Assembly: GCA_900543525.1 (NCBI GenBank)
Contig: UQRS01000063.1
Span: forward strand, 1-13,194
Source of the DNA: an uncultured Oscillospiraceae bacterium
GTDB lineage: Bacteria > Bacillota > Clostridia > Oscillospirales > Acutalibacteraceae
DNA: 13,194 nt
Direction of reading: 5' to 3'
Below are positions 7,901-13,194 of the stretch, piece by piece; the first letter of the stretch is position 1; every line of letters begins with the position of its first letter. The notes below the pieces were generated by a model. That model ran no database searches. It had not been told where the DNA came from and worked only from the letters and a program-made list of their open reading frames with translations. The translations under genes and the position numbers were made by a program.

Positions 7901-10539
7901 ACAACGGCCTGATCTCCTCTGACCGGACGCCGCAGCCCGAGCTTGAAGAGGTCAAGTATGTTTATCAGTCAATTTGGTTCTCGGCGGACACGGCCTCTCT
8001 CCTCAAGCAGCAGGTAGAGATTTATAACGAGTTCCAATTTGTCGATACCGGCCGGTATGACATCCTCTGGCAGGTTCTGGAGGATGGACGGCAGGTTGTG
8101 GACAGCGGAAAGCTGAAGGATGTTATCGCCCCGCAGGAGCGCCGGGCAGTCACCGTTCCCTTTACGCTGCCCGACAAGCTGAAGGATGACGGCGAGTATT
8201 TCCTCAATTTCACGGTCGTGCTGAAAGGGGCGACCGACTGGGCAGAGGCCGGCGCGGTTATTTCTACCGAGCAGTTCGCGCTTCCGGCGGCGGTAGGACA
8301 CACCGCCTATGACGCGTCGGCTGCGCCGCAGCTTCAGACGGCTGAGGCGGGCGGCGCCCTGACCTTCTCCGGCAAGGATTTTTCTGTCAGCTTTGACAAA
8401 TCCACCGGTCTGATTGATAGCTATACCTATCAGGGGAAAACCCTGCTGACCGCCGGTCCGACCCCCAACTACTGGAGGGCGAGAACCGACAACGACGCAG
8501 ATTCCCTCGACACCAAGTGGCAGTCGGCCAACGAGGGCATACAGGTTGCTGCCTTCTCCTCCAAACAGGCGGCCGATGGCAAATCGGCCAGCGTGGAGAC
8601 TTCCCTCCGGCTGCCGAACGCCAACGACACGGTGCAGAAGATGACCTACACCGTCCGCAGCACGGGAGAGATCACGGTCAGCGCGACGCTCGCCCCAGGT
8701 GAGGGCATGGGGCAGATGCTTCGTTACGGCGCCGAGCTGACGCTGCCGGTCGATTACGACCAGATCGCCTGGTACGGCGACGGCTCGCAGGAGACCTATC
8801 AGGATCGTAAGCAGGGTGCTTCGGTCGGCGTGTATGAGACGACCGTGTTCGATTCTTACTTCCCGTTCGTGCGGCCGCAGGACAGCGGCAACCATACCGG
8901 CGTGCGCTACTTTGCCGTGGAATCCGACCTGACCGGCCTCGGCCTGATGGTCGTGGGCGAGGAGGCGCTGGAGGCCGGCGCTTTGTACTGGAATGTCAAG
9001 GAGCTGTCGACCACCCACTCCGACATGAACAAGCGGCATCCCTATCAGCTGGTAAAGCCCGGCCACACGGTGCTGCATGTGGATCTGAAATCCCGCGGCA
9101 TCGGCTCGAACTCCTGCGGGCCGCAGCCTCTGGAGGAGTATCTTATGCCGGGGAATATCGCCTACAGCTACACCTATACCATTGTTCCCTATGCGCAGGG
9201 CGAGGATCTCATGAGCCGGAGCAAGCAGTGGCGGCAGGCCGACTCCTTCGATCAGGACGCTTTTGACAAGTCCGAGGCCGCCGCGGTCGAGCAGACCATC
9301 GCGGACATCGGCATCCTCCTTTCCTACAAGCAGAAGGACAGCATTCTCGCCGCGCGGAAGGCTTATGACCGGCTGACCGACGCGCAGAAGGCGCTGGTCG
9401 GCAACTATGCCGAGCTGACCGCGGCCGAGGCGGGCATCGGAAAGCTCTACGGCGCGAAATCGTATATCCAGGACAAGAGCGCCAACGGCTATGACGGGGA
9501 GATTACCAGCTCCGCCCGCATTTACGCGGACAAAACTGCGCCCGGCGGCTACTCCATGTCCGGGTACTTTGCGGTTCCCAACAAGCTGAAGGTAAATCGC
9601 AGCCTCTCGGGCAAGAATCCCTTCACGCTGGAGGTATGGGTGAACCCCGCCGACCTTGGGGAGGGAAACGTCTTTATCGCCAAGGGTGACACCCAGACCA
9701 CCATCAAGGTGGACGGCGGCATCCTCCAGTTCTTTGTCCATGGGGAGACCGACCGCCAGTGGCACGAGGTCAGAGCCAACTTCCCGACCGACTTCCTGCC
9801 CGGTACCTGGCACCACATTGTCGGTGTGTACACCGGCAGCCAGATTCAGCTGTATGTGGACGGCCGTCTGCTCGGCAGCAAGGATGTTTCCGACAGCGTG
9901 GCCAGATGCGACTATCCGCTCGGCATCGGGCGGCGAATGGACTCCGAAACGCATATGCTCCGCGGCCGGATTGCCGGCGCCTATGTCTACACCAAGGCGC
10001 TGAGCGAGGCGGAAATCACCAACCGGTATCAGTCCGCTCTGGGCAAGGCGACCTCCACCCTCACGCCGGAGGATAAGGATGTTCTGCTCTGGTATGATAT
10101 GAGCGGCTACCGCACCGAGGGCGGCGGCGCCGATCCCGGCGTTGTTGAGATTTCCCCGGTCGAGGTGGAGACTGCGGCCGGATACGCACCCGCTCTGCCC
10201 GGCGAGGTGACCGCCATCCGCGGCACCGGAGAGGAAGAGATTCTTCCGGTCGTTTGGGAGGAGATTGATCCTGCCTCCTACGCGGCGGCCGGGGAGTTCA
10301 CCGTCTCCGGCAGCGTGACCGGCAGCGATCTGAAGGCCAGCGCGAAGGTCATTGTCCGCAGACTCGGCGACGTCAACCGGGATGGTATTATCTCGGTTTC
10401 GGATGTGGTGGATCTGCGGCAGCGGATCGTCGGCGGCGATGCGACCGTGCTTGAAAAACAGCTGGGCGATGTGATCGTCGATGGAAACCTCACCGTCTCC
10501 GACGTTGTGGAGCTGCGCCGGATGATTGTACAGCAATAG
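4984..10539 (+). CDS. Secreted GH2 beta-galactosidase-type enzyme with nested LamG, second LamG, Ig and dockerin
   Basis: This 1851-residue exoenzyme has a signal peptide (1-30, cleavage after AAA). The ATG at 4984 overlaps the preceding stop and has AAGGAGG 10 nt upstream. In order: GH2 sugar-binding jelly roll (about 170-333), Ig-like domain (335-470), and TIM barrel (from about 470) with LacZ-like motifs GVNRHE, SH522, ETH549, acid/base Glu599 (GNES) and nucleophile Glu666 (NEYSHAMGN). A LamG/concanavalin-like domain (about 745-925) interrupts the barrel between WDWVDQNF (697-704) and FGGDWGDT (958-965). There follow a DUF4981-like domain (988-1104), a Bgal_small_N-like domain (1120-1403), a helical spacer (1435-1488), a second LamG (about 1493-1712), a Big_4-type Ig domain (1720-1792) and a dockerin (1794-1851). 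It hydrolyses a beta-linked galactoside or related glycan outside the cell; the exact sugar cannot be read from the sequence. The second dockerin calcium loop is degenerate (Ile1831). Confidence 0.92.
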   Translation: MNLRKTLALLLSTTLSLTLLAPLAAVPAAAEGDPWKEDAAWPKLTARSSLSPGKTYFTHKEWTGEVNSTDINGSPVRQSDVYQVNREAHSTDTLSYTDVESARLGAVNYDQSLSPNYQLLTGEGKNWDLTVFKSLAEADANGISKTFYKTDYTGVQEDPYHGTGDVSVWPDVNYACGWRSVTLPASWQSQGFDFPAYANTRDAWAGQYGNEGGGDVKYAAPIAPTVTNPVGFYRKSFDVDPDWMKNGKKVYITFEGVESAMYLYVNGNEVGYSEDMYDAATFDITPFLTADGKDNLLAVRVHRWSDGSWLEEQDALRLGGIFRDVYLTATPAVHIRDYKVETDLDDTYTDAELKLNVKVNNQSTGKVSGFAVDVRLFDDKGENLFAANPLRADAKAIASDGEVSIALDRAAKAPRLWSDEDPYLYTLVISLYDKASGKLFESVSQQLGFREVTFTKTEGDQNYNRTTKDYQQVLINGNPLVFKGVNRHEIDPEKGKYVSRSLCETDVLLMKQHNLNAVRTSHYSSDPYLYYLCDKYGLFVMAETSMETHPIAGSTIQMNGQTADTVGYHFTETYNDRTRYNLERHKNITSVVMWSLGNESGNSPYTRMFEKSIPEIIRPIDSTRPITYLPLGTEGGIDVISVMYADVATVQRQGEGQDHMPYVLNEYSHAMGNATGNLMEYWDVIRAHDNLMGGFIWDWVDQNFSSPIPASTVLSADKGPDELNAALGGELIADENKGQLLRGYATYQNSTAMNAALSGKAPFTMEAEVLQTESTGLNVLLSKGDRQFGLRADPLNGGIVLRFFVFTEANSWVQNEYTAPANWLGNWHHVAAVFDGERLRLYCDGEALSPTSGDNAVTSPIAASDSPFGIGFDAVNPDRTGNNRYAKVRVYKKALSAEEVMAQYKADNGDGVYAISQKDASVLLWVDFAGATTHLDDSIYDYYAEAGRENMVGRYYAFGGDWGDTANHQDYCNNGLISSDRTPQPELEEVKYVYQSIWFSADTASLLKQQVEIYNEFQFVDTGRYDILWQVLEDGRQVVDSGKLKDVIAPQERRAVTVPFTLPDKLKDDGEYFLNFTVVLKGATDWAEAGAVISTEQFALPAAVGHTAYDASAAPQLQTAEAGGALTFSGKDFSVSFDKSTGLIDSYTYQGKTLLTAGPTPNYWRARTDNDADSLDTKWQSANEGIQVAAFSSKQAADGKSASVETSLRLPNANDTVQKMTYTVRSTGEITVSATLAPGEGMGQMLRYGAELTLPVDYDQIAWYGDGSQETYQDRKQGASVGVYETTVFDSYFPFVRPQDSGNHTGVRYFAVESDLTGLGLMVVGEEALEAGALYWNVKELSTTHSDMNKRHPYQLVKPGHTVLHVDLKSRGIGSNSCGPQPLEEYLMPGNIAYSYTYTIVPYAQGEDLMSRSKQWRQADSFDQDAFDKSEAAAVEQTIADIGILLSYKQKDSILAARKAYDRLTDAQKALVGNYAELTAAEAGIGKLYGAKSYIQDKSANGYDGEITSSARIYADKTAPGGYSMSGYFAVPNKLKVNRSLSGKNPFTLEVWVNPADLGEGNVFIAKGDTQTTIKVDGGILQFFVHGETDRQWHEVRANFPTDFLPGTWHHIVGVYTGSQIQLYVDGRLLGSKDVSDSVARCDYPLGIGRRMDSETHMLRGRIAGAYVYTKALSEAEITNRYQSALGKATSTLTPEDKDVLLWYDMSGYRTEGGGADPGVVEISPVEVETAAGYAPALPGEVTAIRGTGEEEILPVVWEEIDPASYAAAGEFTVSGSVTGSDLKASAKVIVRRLGDVNRDGIISVSDVVDLRQRIVGGDATVLEKQLGDVIVDGNLTVSDVVELRRMIVQQ

Positions 10540-10547
10540 TATAAGAA

Positions 10548-10580
10548 CCGCCGCAGCCCGGGCTTTCCGGGCCGCGGCGG
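10548..10580 (+). other. GC-rich hairpin directly after the GH2 stop codon
   Basis: CCGCCGC (10548-10554) pairs with GCGGCGG (10574-10580), and CCCGG (10557-10561) with CCGGG (10567-10571). No T-run follows, so on its own it is not a rho-independent terminator. It may protect the 3' end of the mRNA ahead of the terminator that follows. Confidence 0.6.
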
Positions 10581-10587
10581 GGCGGAC

Positions 10588-10630
10588 AAAAGGCCGCTGC
10601 GGAAGATTTATGCTTTCGCAGCGGCCTTTT
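10588..10630 (+). terminator. Rho-independent terminator of the NodB-like/GH2 operon
   Basis: A 14-bp perfect stem pairs the arm starting AAAAGGCC (10588-10601) with the arm ending GGCCTTTT (10617-10630), and the pairing continues inward with one G-U. The symmetric A and T runs would allow it to work in both directions. Confidence 0.88.
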
Positions 10631-10770
10631 AAGTTATCTTCAAAAAACGATTGCGGATATGAGGGGGCGCTGCCCTCCGGCAGTTTCCGGACGCGCCGCT
10701 TTTGTAAAGGATGGCCGGCCGCCCGGTCGGACAACCGGATAGCTGCAGATTTACCCGGTCGGAATTTTAT
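10631..10770. other. Gene-free stretch between the operon terminator and the gtrA-side terminator
   Basis: I see no convincing gene, tRNA or RNA motif here. A 10-bp direct repeat CCCGGTCGGA occurs at 10722-10731 and 10754-10763, the first copy overlapping a small hairpin (CCGGT/ACCGG, 10723-10738). Confidence 0.45.
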
Positions 10771-10821
10771 AAAAAAAGAAAACCTCCGCGCTTTGAGGCA
10801 GAGTGCCTGCGCAAAGGTTTT
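10771..10821 (-). terminator. Rho-independent terminator for the minus strand (GtrA-family gene)
   Basis: AAAACCT (10779-10785) pairs with AGGTTTT (10815-10821). The stem continues with GCGC/GCGC and AGGCA/TGCCT around a GAG loop. On the minus strand it is followed by TTTTCTTTTTTT, a strong T-tract. It lies about 190 bp beyond the stop of the GtrA-family gene, with no other gene visible between. Confidence 0.8.
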
Positions 10822-11011
10822 GAAATCCGATAAAGATAAAATTTATTTGACCGGGTTGGAGCGTGCCGGGTGCTGCAGGCAAGTGGGAGGCTTTAACACC
10901 TCCTTCGGATGATCCGTCGGCACCTCTCCTTCGGGCAGAGAAGCGGCCGCCGCTCACCGGATGCAGTCTTCCGCAGGCCGGCTGTGCCGCGAACCGTGCG
11001 CTCCTCCAGGC
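10822..11011. other. 3' untranslated stretch with small hairpins and an imperfect direct repeat
   Basis: No gene is supported. There are two compact hairpins, GGAGG/CCTCC (10886-10904 area) and CTCT/AGAG (about 10924-10940). A repeated motif CACCTCCTTCGG (10897-10908) recurs as CACCTCTCCTTCGG (10921-10934). Read in the minus direction these are CCGAAGGAG elements, superficially like part of a glycine riboswitch, but the rest of that fold is not seen. Confidence 0.35.
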
Positions 11012-11473
11012 TCAGGCTTTGTCCGCCTTCTCCTCCAGAAAGACCTTCCGGCTGATAAAATTCCAGAACAGCACCACGACCGTGGCGATGACCTTGGCGC
11101 TCAGTCCCGAAATCGCCTGGCCGATCTTTTCACCCGCCATCCCGCGGAGGAGGCACTGCACCGCGCCCTCAATGTGCGCGACGTCGACCAGCAGCCACAT
11201 AACCGCCTCGTTTATGCCGAGGCCGATTACGCTCAGAAGAATAAAAATAAGCATTTCGGTTCGGCGGCTCATGCCGGCCTTGCCCTTGAATACAAACCGC
11301 ATGGAGCAGATATAATTGAAAATAACCGATACGCTGAAGGAAAGAATGTTGAAGAGCAGGTGGAGGCGATCTCCGAAAAGGGCCGTCAGCCCGACATAGA
11401 TACCGGCGTCGATCAGGAAGGCCAGACCTCCGACCACGGCGAACTTCAAAAATTGAACGATCAGCTTTTTCAT
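11012..11473 (-). CDS. GtrA-family four-helix membrane protein
   Basis: This protein of 153 residues, a usual GtrA-family length, has four predicted transmembrane helices at about 8-33, 40-62, 74-98 and 120-142. Family features are visible: KFAVVGGLAFLIDAG near the N-terminus, FNYICSMRFVF closing the second helix, and a fourth helix ending in WNFISRKVF. GtrA-like proteins are thought to help move lipid-linked sugars (for example undecaprenyl-phosphate-glucose) across the membrane for cell-surface glycosylation, but many members are uncharacterised. The ATG at 11473 has AAGAAGGGA just upstream. It follows glyA on the same strand after 236 bp containing terminator-like hairpins, so it is probably transcribed separately. 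No clear -35/-10 pair was found; a direct repeat TGACAGG lies upstream. Its terminator is probably at 10771-10821. Confidence 0.88.
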   Translation of the reverse strand: MKKLIVQFLKFAVVGGLAFLIDAGIYVGLTALFGDRLHLLFNILSFSVSVIFNYICSMRFVFKGKAGMSRRTEMLIFILLSVIGLGINEAVMWLLVDVAHIEGAVQCLLRGMAGEKIGQAISGLSAKVIATVVVLFWNFISRKVFLEEKADKA

Positions 11474-11509
11474 TTTTTCCCTTCTTTAAGCTGGCAGGAG
11501 CCTTTTTCC

Positions 11510-11537
11510 CCTGTCAAAGCTGCACAAGCACCTGTCA
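11510..11537. repeat. Direct repeat of a 7-mer with 21-bp period upstream of the GtrA-family gene
   Basis: CCTGTCA occurs at 11510-11516 and 11531-11537 (TGACAGG on the gene's strand), exactly two helical turns apart. It could be an operator; no regulator is identified. Confidence 0.4.
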
Positions 11538-11586
11538 GCAGGCAATTTTTGTGTGATTTTCGGCTTTCTTTTAGCCCGCAAAATAG

Positions 11587-11604
11587 AAAAAGGCGAAAAG
11601 CGCC
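11587..11604 (-). terminator. Weak terminator-like hairpin downstream of glyA
   Basis: On the minus strand, GGCG and CGCC (11604-11601 and 11595-11592) form a 4-bp stem with a CTTTT loop, followed by TTTTTC. The stem is short, so this is a weak call. Confidence 0.35.
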
Positions 11605-11656
11605 GAAAAGAGGCGCGGACGGGCGGCAAGGTTCGGCACCCGTCAGCTTAAGGCAG

Positions 11657-11702
11657 AAAGCAGGGCGGTCGCCGGGTCAGGCAGCCGCCCCACTGCTTTT
11701 TT
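11657..11702. terminator. Probable bidirectional terminator after glyA
   Basis: AAAGCA (11657-11662) and GGGCGG (11663-11668) pair with CCGCCC (11685-11690) and TGCTTT (11694-11699), with a 3-nt bulge. The long T-run (to 11702) is on the plus strand; in the glyA direction only TTTC follows. It lies directly after the glyA stop, so it probably ends glyA transcription while also blocking plus-strand transcription. Confidence 0.55.
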
Positions 11703-11709
11703 AAAAGAA

Positions 11710-12960
11710 TTATTTATAAAGCGGATGGCGTTCGCAAATTTCTGCCACGCCGGCGCGGATGTAATCCGCCTTCTCCTCAAAATCGGTGATCGCAAGGGCG
11801 ATATACTCCGCGATTTTCTCCATATCCGCGGTGTCCAGGCCGCGCGAGGTTGCGGCCGGCGTGCCCACACGGATGCCGCTCGTAACAAACGGAGACTCCG
11901 GATCGTCCGGCACGGCGTTCTTGTTTACCGTGATGCGCACCTCGTCCAGGCGGCGCTCCAGCTCCTTACCGGTGACGCCGGTGCCCCGCAGGTCGATCAG
12001 GCAGAGGTGGTTGTCGGTTCCGCCCGAGACCAGGTTGACGCCCCGCGCGGTCAGGCCGTCGGCCAGCGTTTTGGCATTCTCCACCACCCGGCGGGCATAG
12101 TCCTTGAATTCGGGCTTCAGTGCCTCCCCAAGGCAGACCGCCTTGGCCGCGATGATGTGCATGAGCGGACCGCCCTGATTGCCGGGGAAGACCGCTTTGT
12201 CGATGGCTTTTGCATACTCCTCCTTACAGAGGATCATGCCGCCGCGCGGGCCGCGCAGCGTTTTATGCGTGGTGGTGGTTACGATGTCGGCATACTCCAC
12301 CGGATTCTGATGGAGACCGGCGGCAACCAGCCCGGCGATGTGGGCCATGTCGACCATGAACACCGCACCGACCGCCTTGGCAATTTCAGCAATTCTGTCG
12401 AACCGGATCTCCCGTGCATAGGCCGAGGCGCCGGCCACGATCAGCTTCGGGGAACAGTCGCGGGCGATTCTCTCCATCTCTTCATAATCAATATATCCGT
12501 CGGCGCCGACGCCGTAGGGAACAAAGTGATAGGTTTTGCCCGAGCTGTTGACCGGAGAGCCGTGGGTCAGATGTCCCCCGTGGGCGAGGTTCATCCCCAT
12601 GACCGTGTCGCCCGGCTGCAGAAGGGCGAAATAGACAGCCTGATTGGCCTGCGCGCCCGAGTGGGGCTGCACGTTGGCGTGATCGGCGCCGAACAGCTTG
12701 CAGGCGCGGTCGCGGGCGATATTCTCCACCACGTCGACGCAGTAGCAGCCGCCGTAGTACCGCTTGCCGGGATACCCCTCGGCATATTTATTGGTGAGGA
12801 CAGAGCCCATGGCCGCCATCACGGCGGGAGAAACAAAGTTTTCCGACGCGATCAGCTCAATGTTGCGCTGCTGACGGTCGAGCTCGGCCGCCATGGCCTC
12901 TCCAACCTCCGCGTCCGCAGCGGTGACAAAGCCGATTGTGTCCATGATATCTCCATACAT
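11710..12960 (-). CDS. glyA: Serine hydroxymethyltransferase
   Basis: This 416-residue protein has the normal family length. It is the PLP enzyme that converts serine and tetrahydrofolate to glycine and 5,10-methylene-tetrahydrofolate, the main source of one-carbon units, in the cytoplasm. Visible signatures are IELIASENFVS (34-44), YAEGYPGKRYYGG (59-71), VQPHSGAQAN (97-106), the PLP-contacting VDMAHIAG (Asp204, His207), and the Schiff-base lysine Lys233 in TTTTHKTLRGPRGG. The C-terminus includes the folate/substrate region SGIRVGTPA. I prefer the start at 12960 because the N-terminus MYGDIMDTI resembles other clostridial GlyA starts and AAAGGA lies 12 nt upstream. An ATG at 12945 preceded by GGAG is a real alternative that shortens the protein by five residues. 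The gene has its own consensus promoter at 13022-13050. Confidence 0.97.
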   Translation of the reverse strand: MYGDIMDTIGFVTAADAEVGEAMAAELDRQQRNIELIASENFVSPAVMAAMGSVLTNKYAEGYPGKRYYGGCYCVDVVENIARDRACKLFGADHANVQPHSGAQANQAVYFALLQPGDTVMGMNLAHGGHLTHGSPVNSSGKTYHFVPYGVGADGYIDYEEMERIARDCSPKLIVAGASAYAREIRFDRIAEIAKAVGAVFMVDMAHIAGLVAAGLHQNPVEYADIVTTTTHKTLRGPRGGMILCKEEYAKAIDKAVFPGNQGGPLMHIIAAKAVCLGEALKPEFKDYARRVVENAKTLADGLTARGVNLVSGGTDNHLCLIDLRGTGVTGKELERRLDEVRITVNKNAVPDDPESPFVTSGIRVGTPAATSRGLDTADMEKIAEYIALAITDFEEKADYIRAGVAEICERHPLYK

Positions 12961-13021
12961 CTGTTACCGACATCCTTTCTGTAAACCGCCGCTTTGCGGA
13001 GGCTGTATTTCAGATATTGCC

Positions 13022-13050
13022 ATTATACACATATTCCGAAGATTATTCAA
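13022..13050 (-). promoter_or_regulatory. Promoter of glyA
   Basis: On the minus strand, TTGAAT (13050-13045) and TATAAT (13027-13022) are separated by exactly 17 nt, and TGTG precedes the -10 box. The expected leader to the ATG at 12960 is about 55 nt, and no riboswitch-like fold is seen in it. Confidence 0.8.
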
Positions 13051-13051
13051 G

Positions 13052-13117
13052 CCCGGTTTTCTGAGGGGAGGCGGTGGGCAGGTGCGGCGATATGCAATTT
13101 GGGACTTTAAAACCGGG
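13052..13117. repeat. 9-bp inverted repeat between divergent promoters
   Basis: CCCGGTTTT (13052-13060) and AAAACCGGG (13109-13117) are perfect inverted copies 48 bp apart. The left arm lies one base beyond the glyA -35 box; the right arm overlaps the -35 of the plus-strand promoter. They could be paired operator half-sites. Confidence 0.5.
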
Positions 13118-13134
13118 AATGTTTATAGTATAAT
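13106..13134 (+). promoter_or_regulatory. Promoter of a plus-strand gene leaving the window
   Basis: TATAAT at 13129-13134 is preceded after 17 nt by TTTAAA at 13106-13111, a moderate -35. The predicted start is near 13141, immediately before a hairpin. Confidence 0.6.
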
Positions 13135-13141
13135 AACCTCA

Positions 13142-13178
13142 CGAAACGCTGGCAAAATCAAAGATTTTGACCGTTTCG
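13142..13178 (+). promoter_or_regulatory. 5'-terminal stem-loop overlapping a ribosome binding site
   Basis: CGAAACG (13142-13148) pairs with CGTTTCG (13172-13178), and CAAAATC (13153-13159) with GATTTTG (13163-13169) around an AAA loop, with a CTGG/AC internal loop. The last stem base is the first G of the run that forms the GGAG site at 13178-13181. Confidence 0.6.
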
Positions 13179-13189
13179 GAGAACATTGA

Positions 13190-13194
13190 ATGAC
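13190..13194 (+). CDS. Start of an unidentified gene, truncated by the window edge
   Basis: An ATG at 13190 lies 8 nt after GGAG (13178-13181), behind a plausible promoter and leader hairpin. Only the first two codons, the second incomplete, are inside the window, so nothing can be said about the product. Confidence 0.45.

Noticed and set aside
7969..10734. Second long antisense open frame opposite the 3' part of the GH2 gene
   Set aside because: Same reason as the other antisense frame; it also runs through the operon terminator.
10751..10957. 68-codon minus-strand frame after the GtrA-family gene
   Set aside because: It runs through the terminator hairpin and its T-tract, has no good ribosome binding site at its start, and shows no family features.
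11725..12984. Open frame on the plus strand opposite glyA
   Set aside because: The minus strand encodes an intact, motif-complete GlyA; the antisense translation has no recognisable features.
1..13194. CRISPR array, toxin-antitoxin pair, phage or conjugation module
   Set aside because: No regular spaced repeats and no cas, toxin, phage or mobilisation motifs were seen on either strand.

Overview
The window looks like chromosomal DNA from a GC-rich, anaerobic, plant- or host-glycan-degrading Firmicute (Clostridia, Oscillospirales/Ruminococcaceae-like). This is inferred from strong AAGGAGG-type ribosome binding sites, sigma-A type promoters, two proteins with C-terminal type I dockerins, a secreted multidomain GH2 enzyme and a clostridial-looking GlyA. 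No marker here fixes the genus.

Layout, left to right. Bases 1-55 look like the terminal inverted repeat of an IS3-family insertion sequence whose body lies outside the window. Next, on the minus strand, is a secreted transglutaminase-like protein with a C-terminal dockerin (1754 to 141). Upstream of it is a 545-bp gap holding a good minus-strand promoter (2208-2237), and directly at the expected transcript start a 76-nt interrupted hairpin (2123-2198), so this gene may carry a structured leader of about 450 nt. An AraC-family regulator follows on the minus strand (3145 to 2300). It is divergent from a plus-strand two-gene operon: a cytoplasmic NodB-fold-like carbohydrate protein with a TTG start (3365-4987), coupled by an ATGA overlap to a secreted 1851-residue GH2 beta-galactosidase-type enzyme (4984-10539) with a LamG domain nested inside its catalytic domain, a second LamG, a Big_4-type Ig domain and a dockerin. 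A strong rho-independent terminator ends the operon (10588-10630).

The right part is more housekeeping-like. A gap of about 470 bp holds terminators and small hairpins, followed by a GtrA-family four-helix membrane protein (11473 to 11012) and glyA, serine hydroxymethyltransferase (12960 to 11710), both on the minus strand. Upstream of glyA is a consensus promoter, and divergent to it a probable plus-strand promoter, a 5'-terminal hairpin, and the ribosome binding site and ATG (13190) of a gene that runs off the window.

Working model (inference): the AraC regulator senses a sugar and controls the divergent glycan operon. The GH2 enzyme and the transglutaminase-like protein are exported and docked by matching dockerins onto a scaffoldin encoded elsewhere. 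The two dockerin proteins share the same order of a 54-residue helical spacer and a dockerin, although in the GH2 protein a LamG and an Ig domain sit between the two modules. No cohesin or scaffoldin gene is present in the window. I see no CRISPR array, tRNA or rRNA gene.
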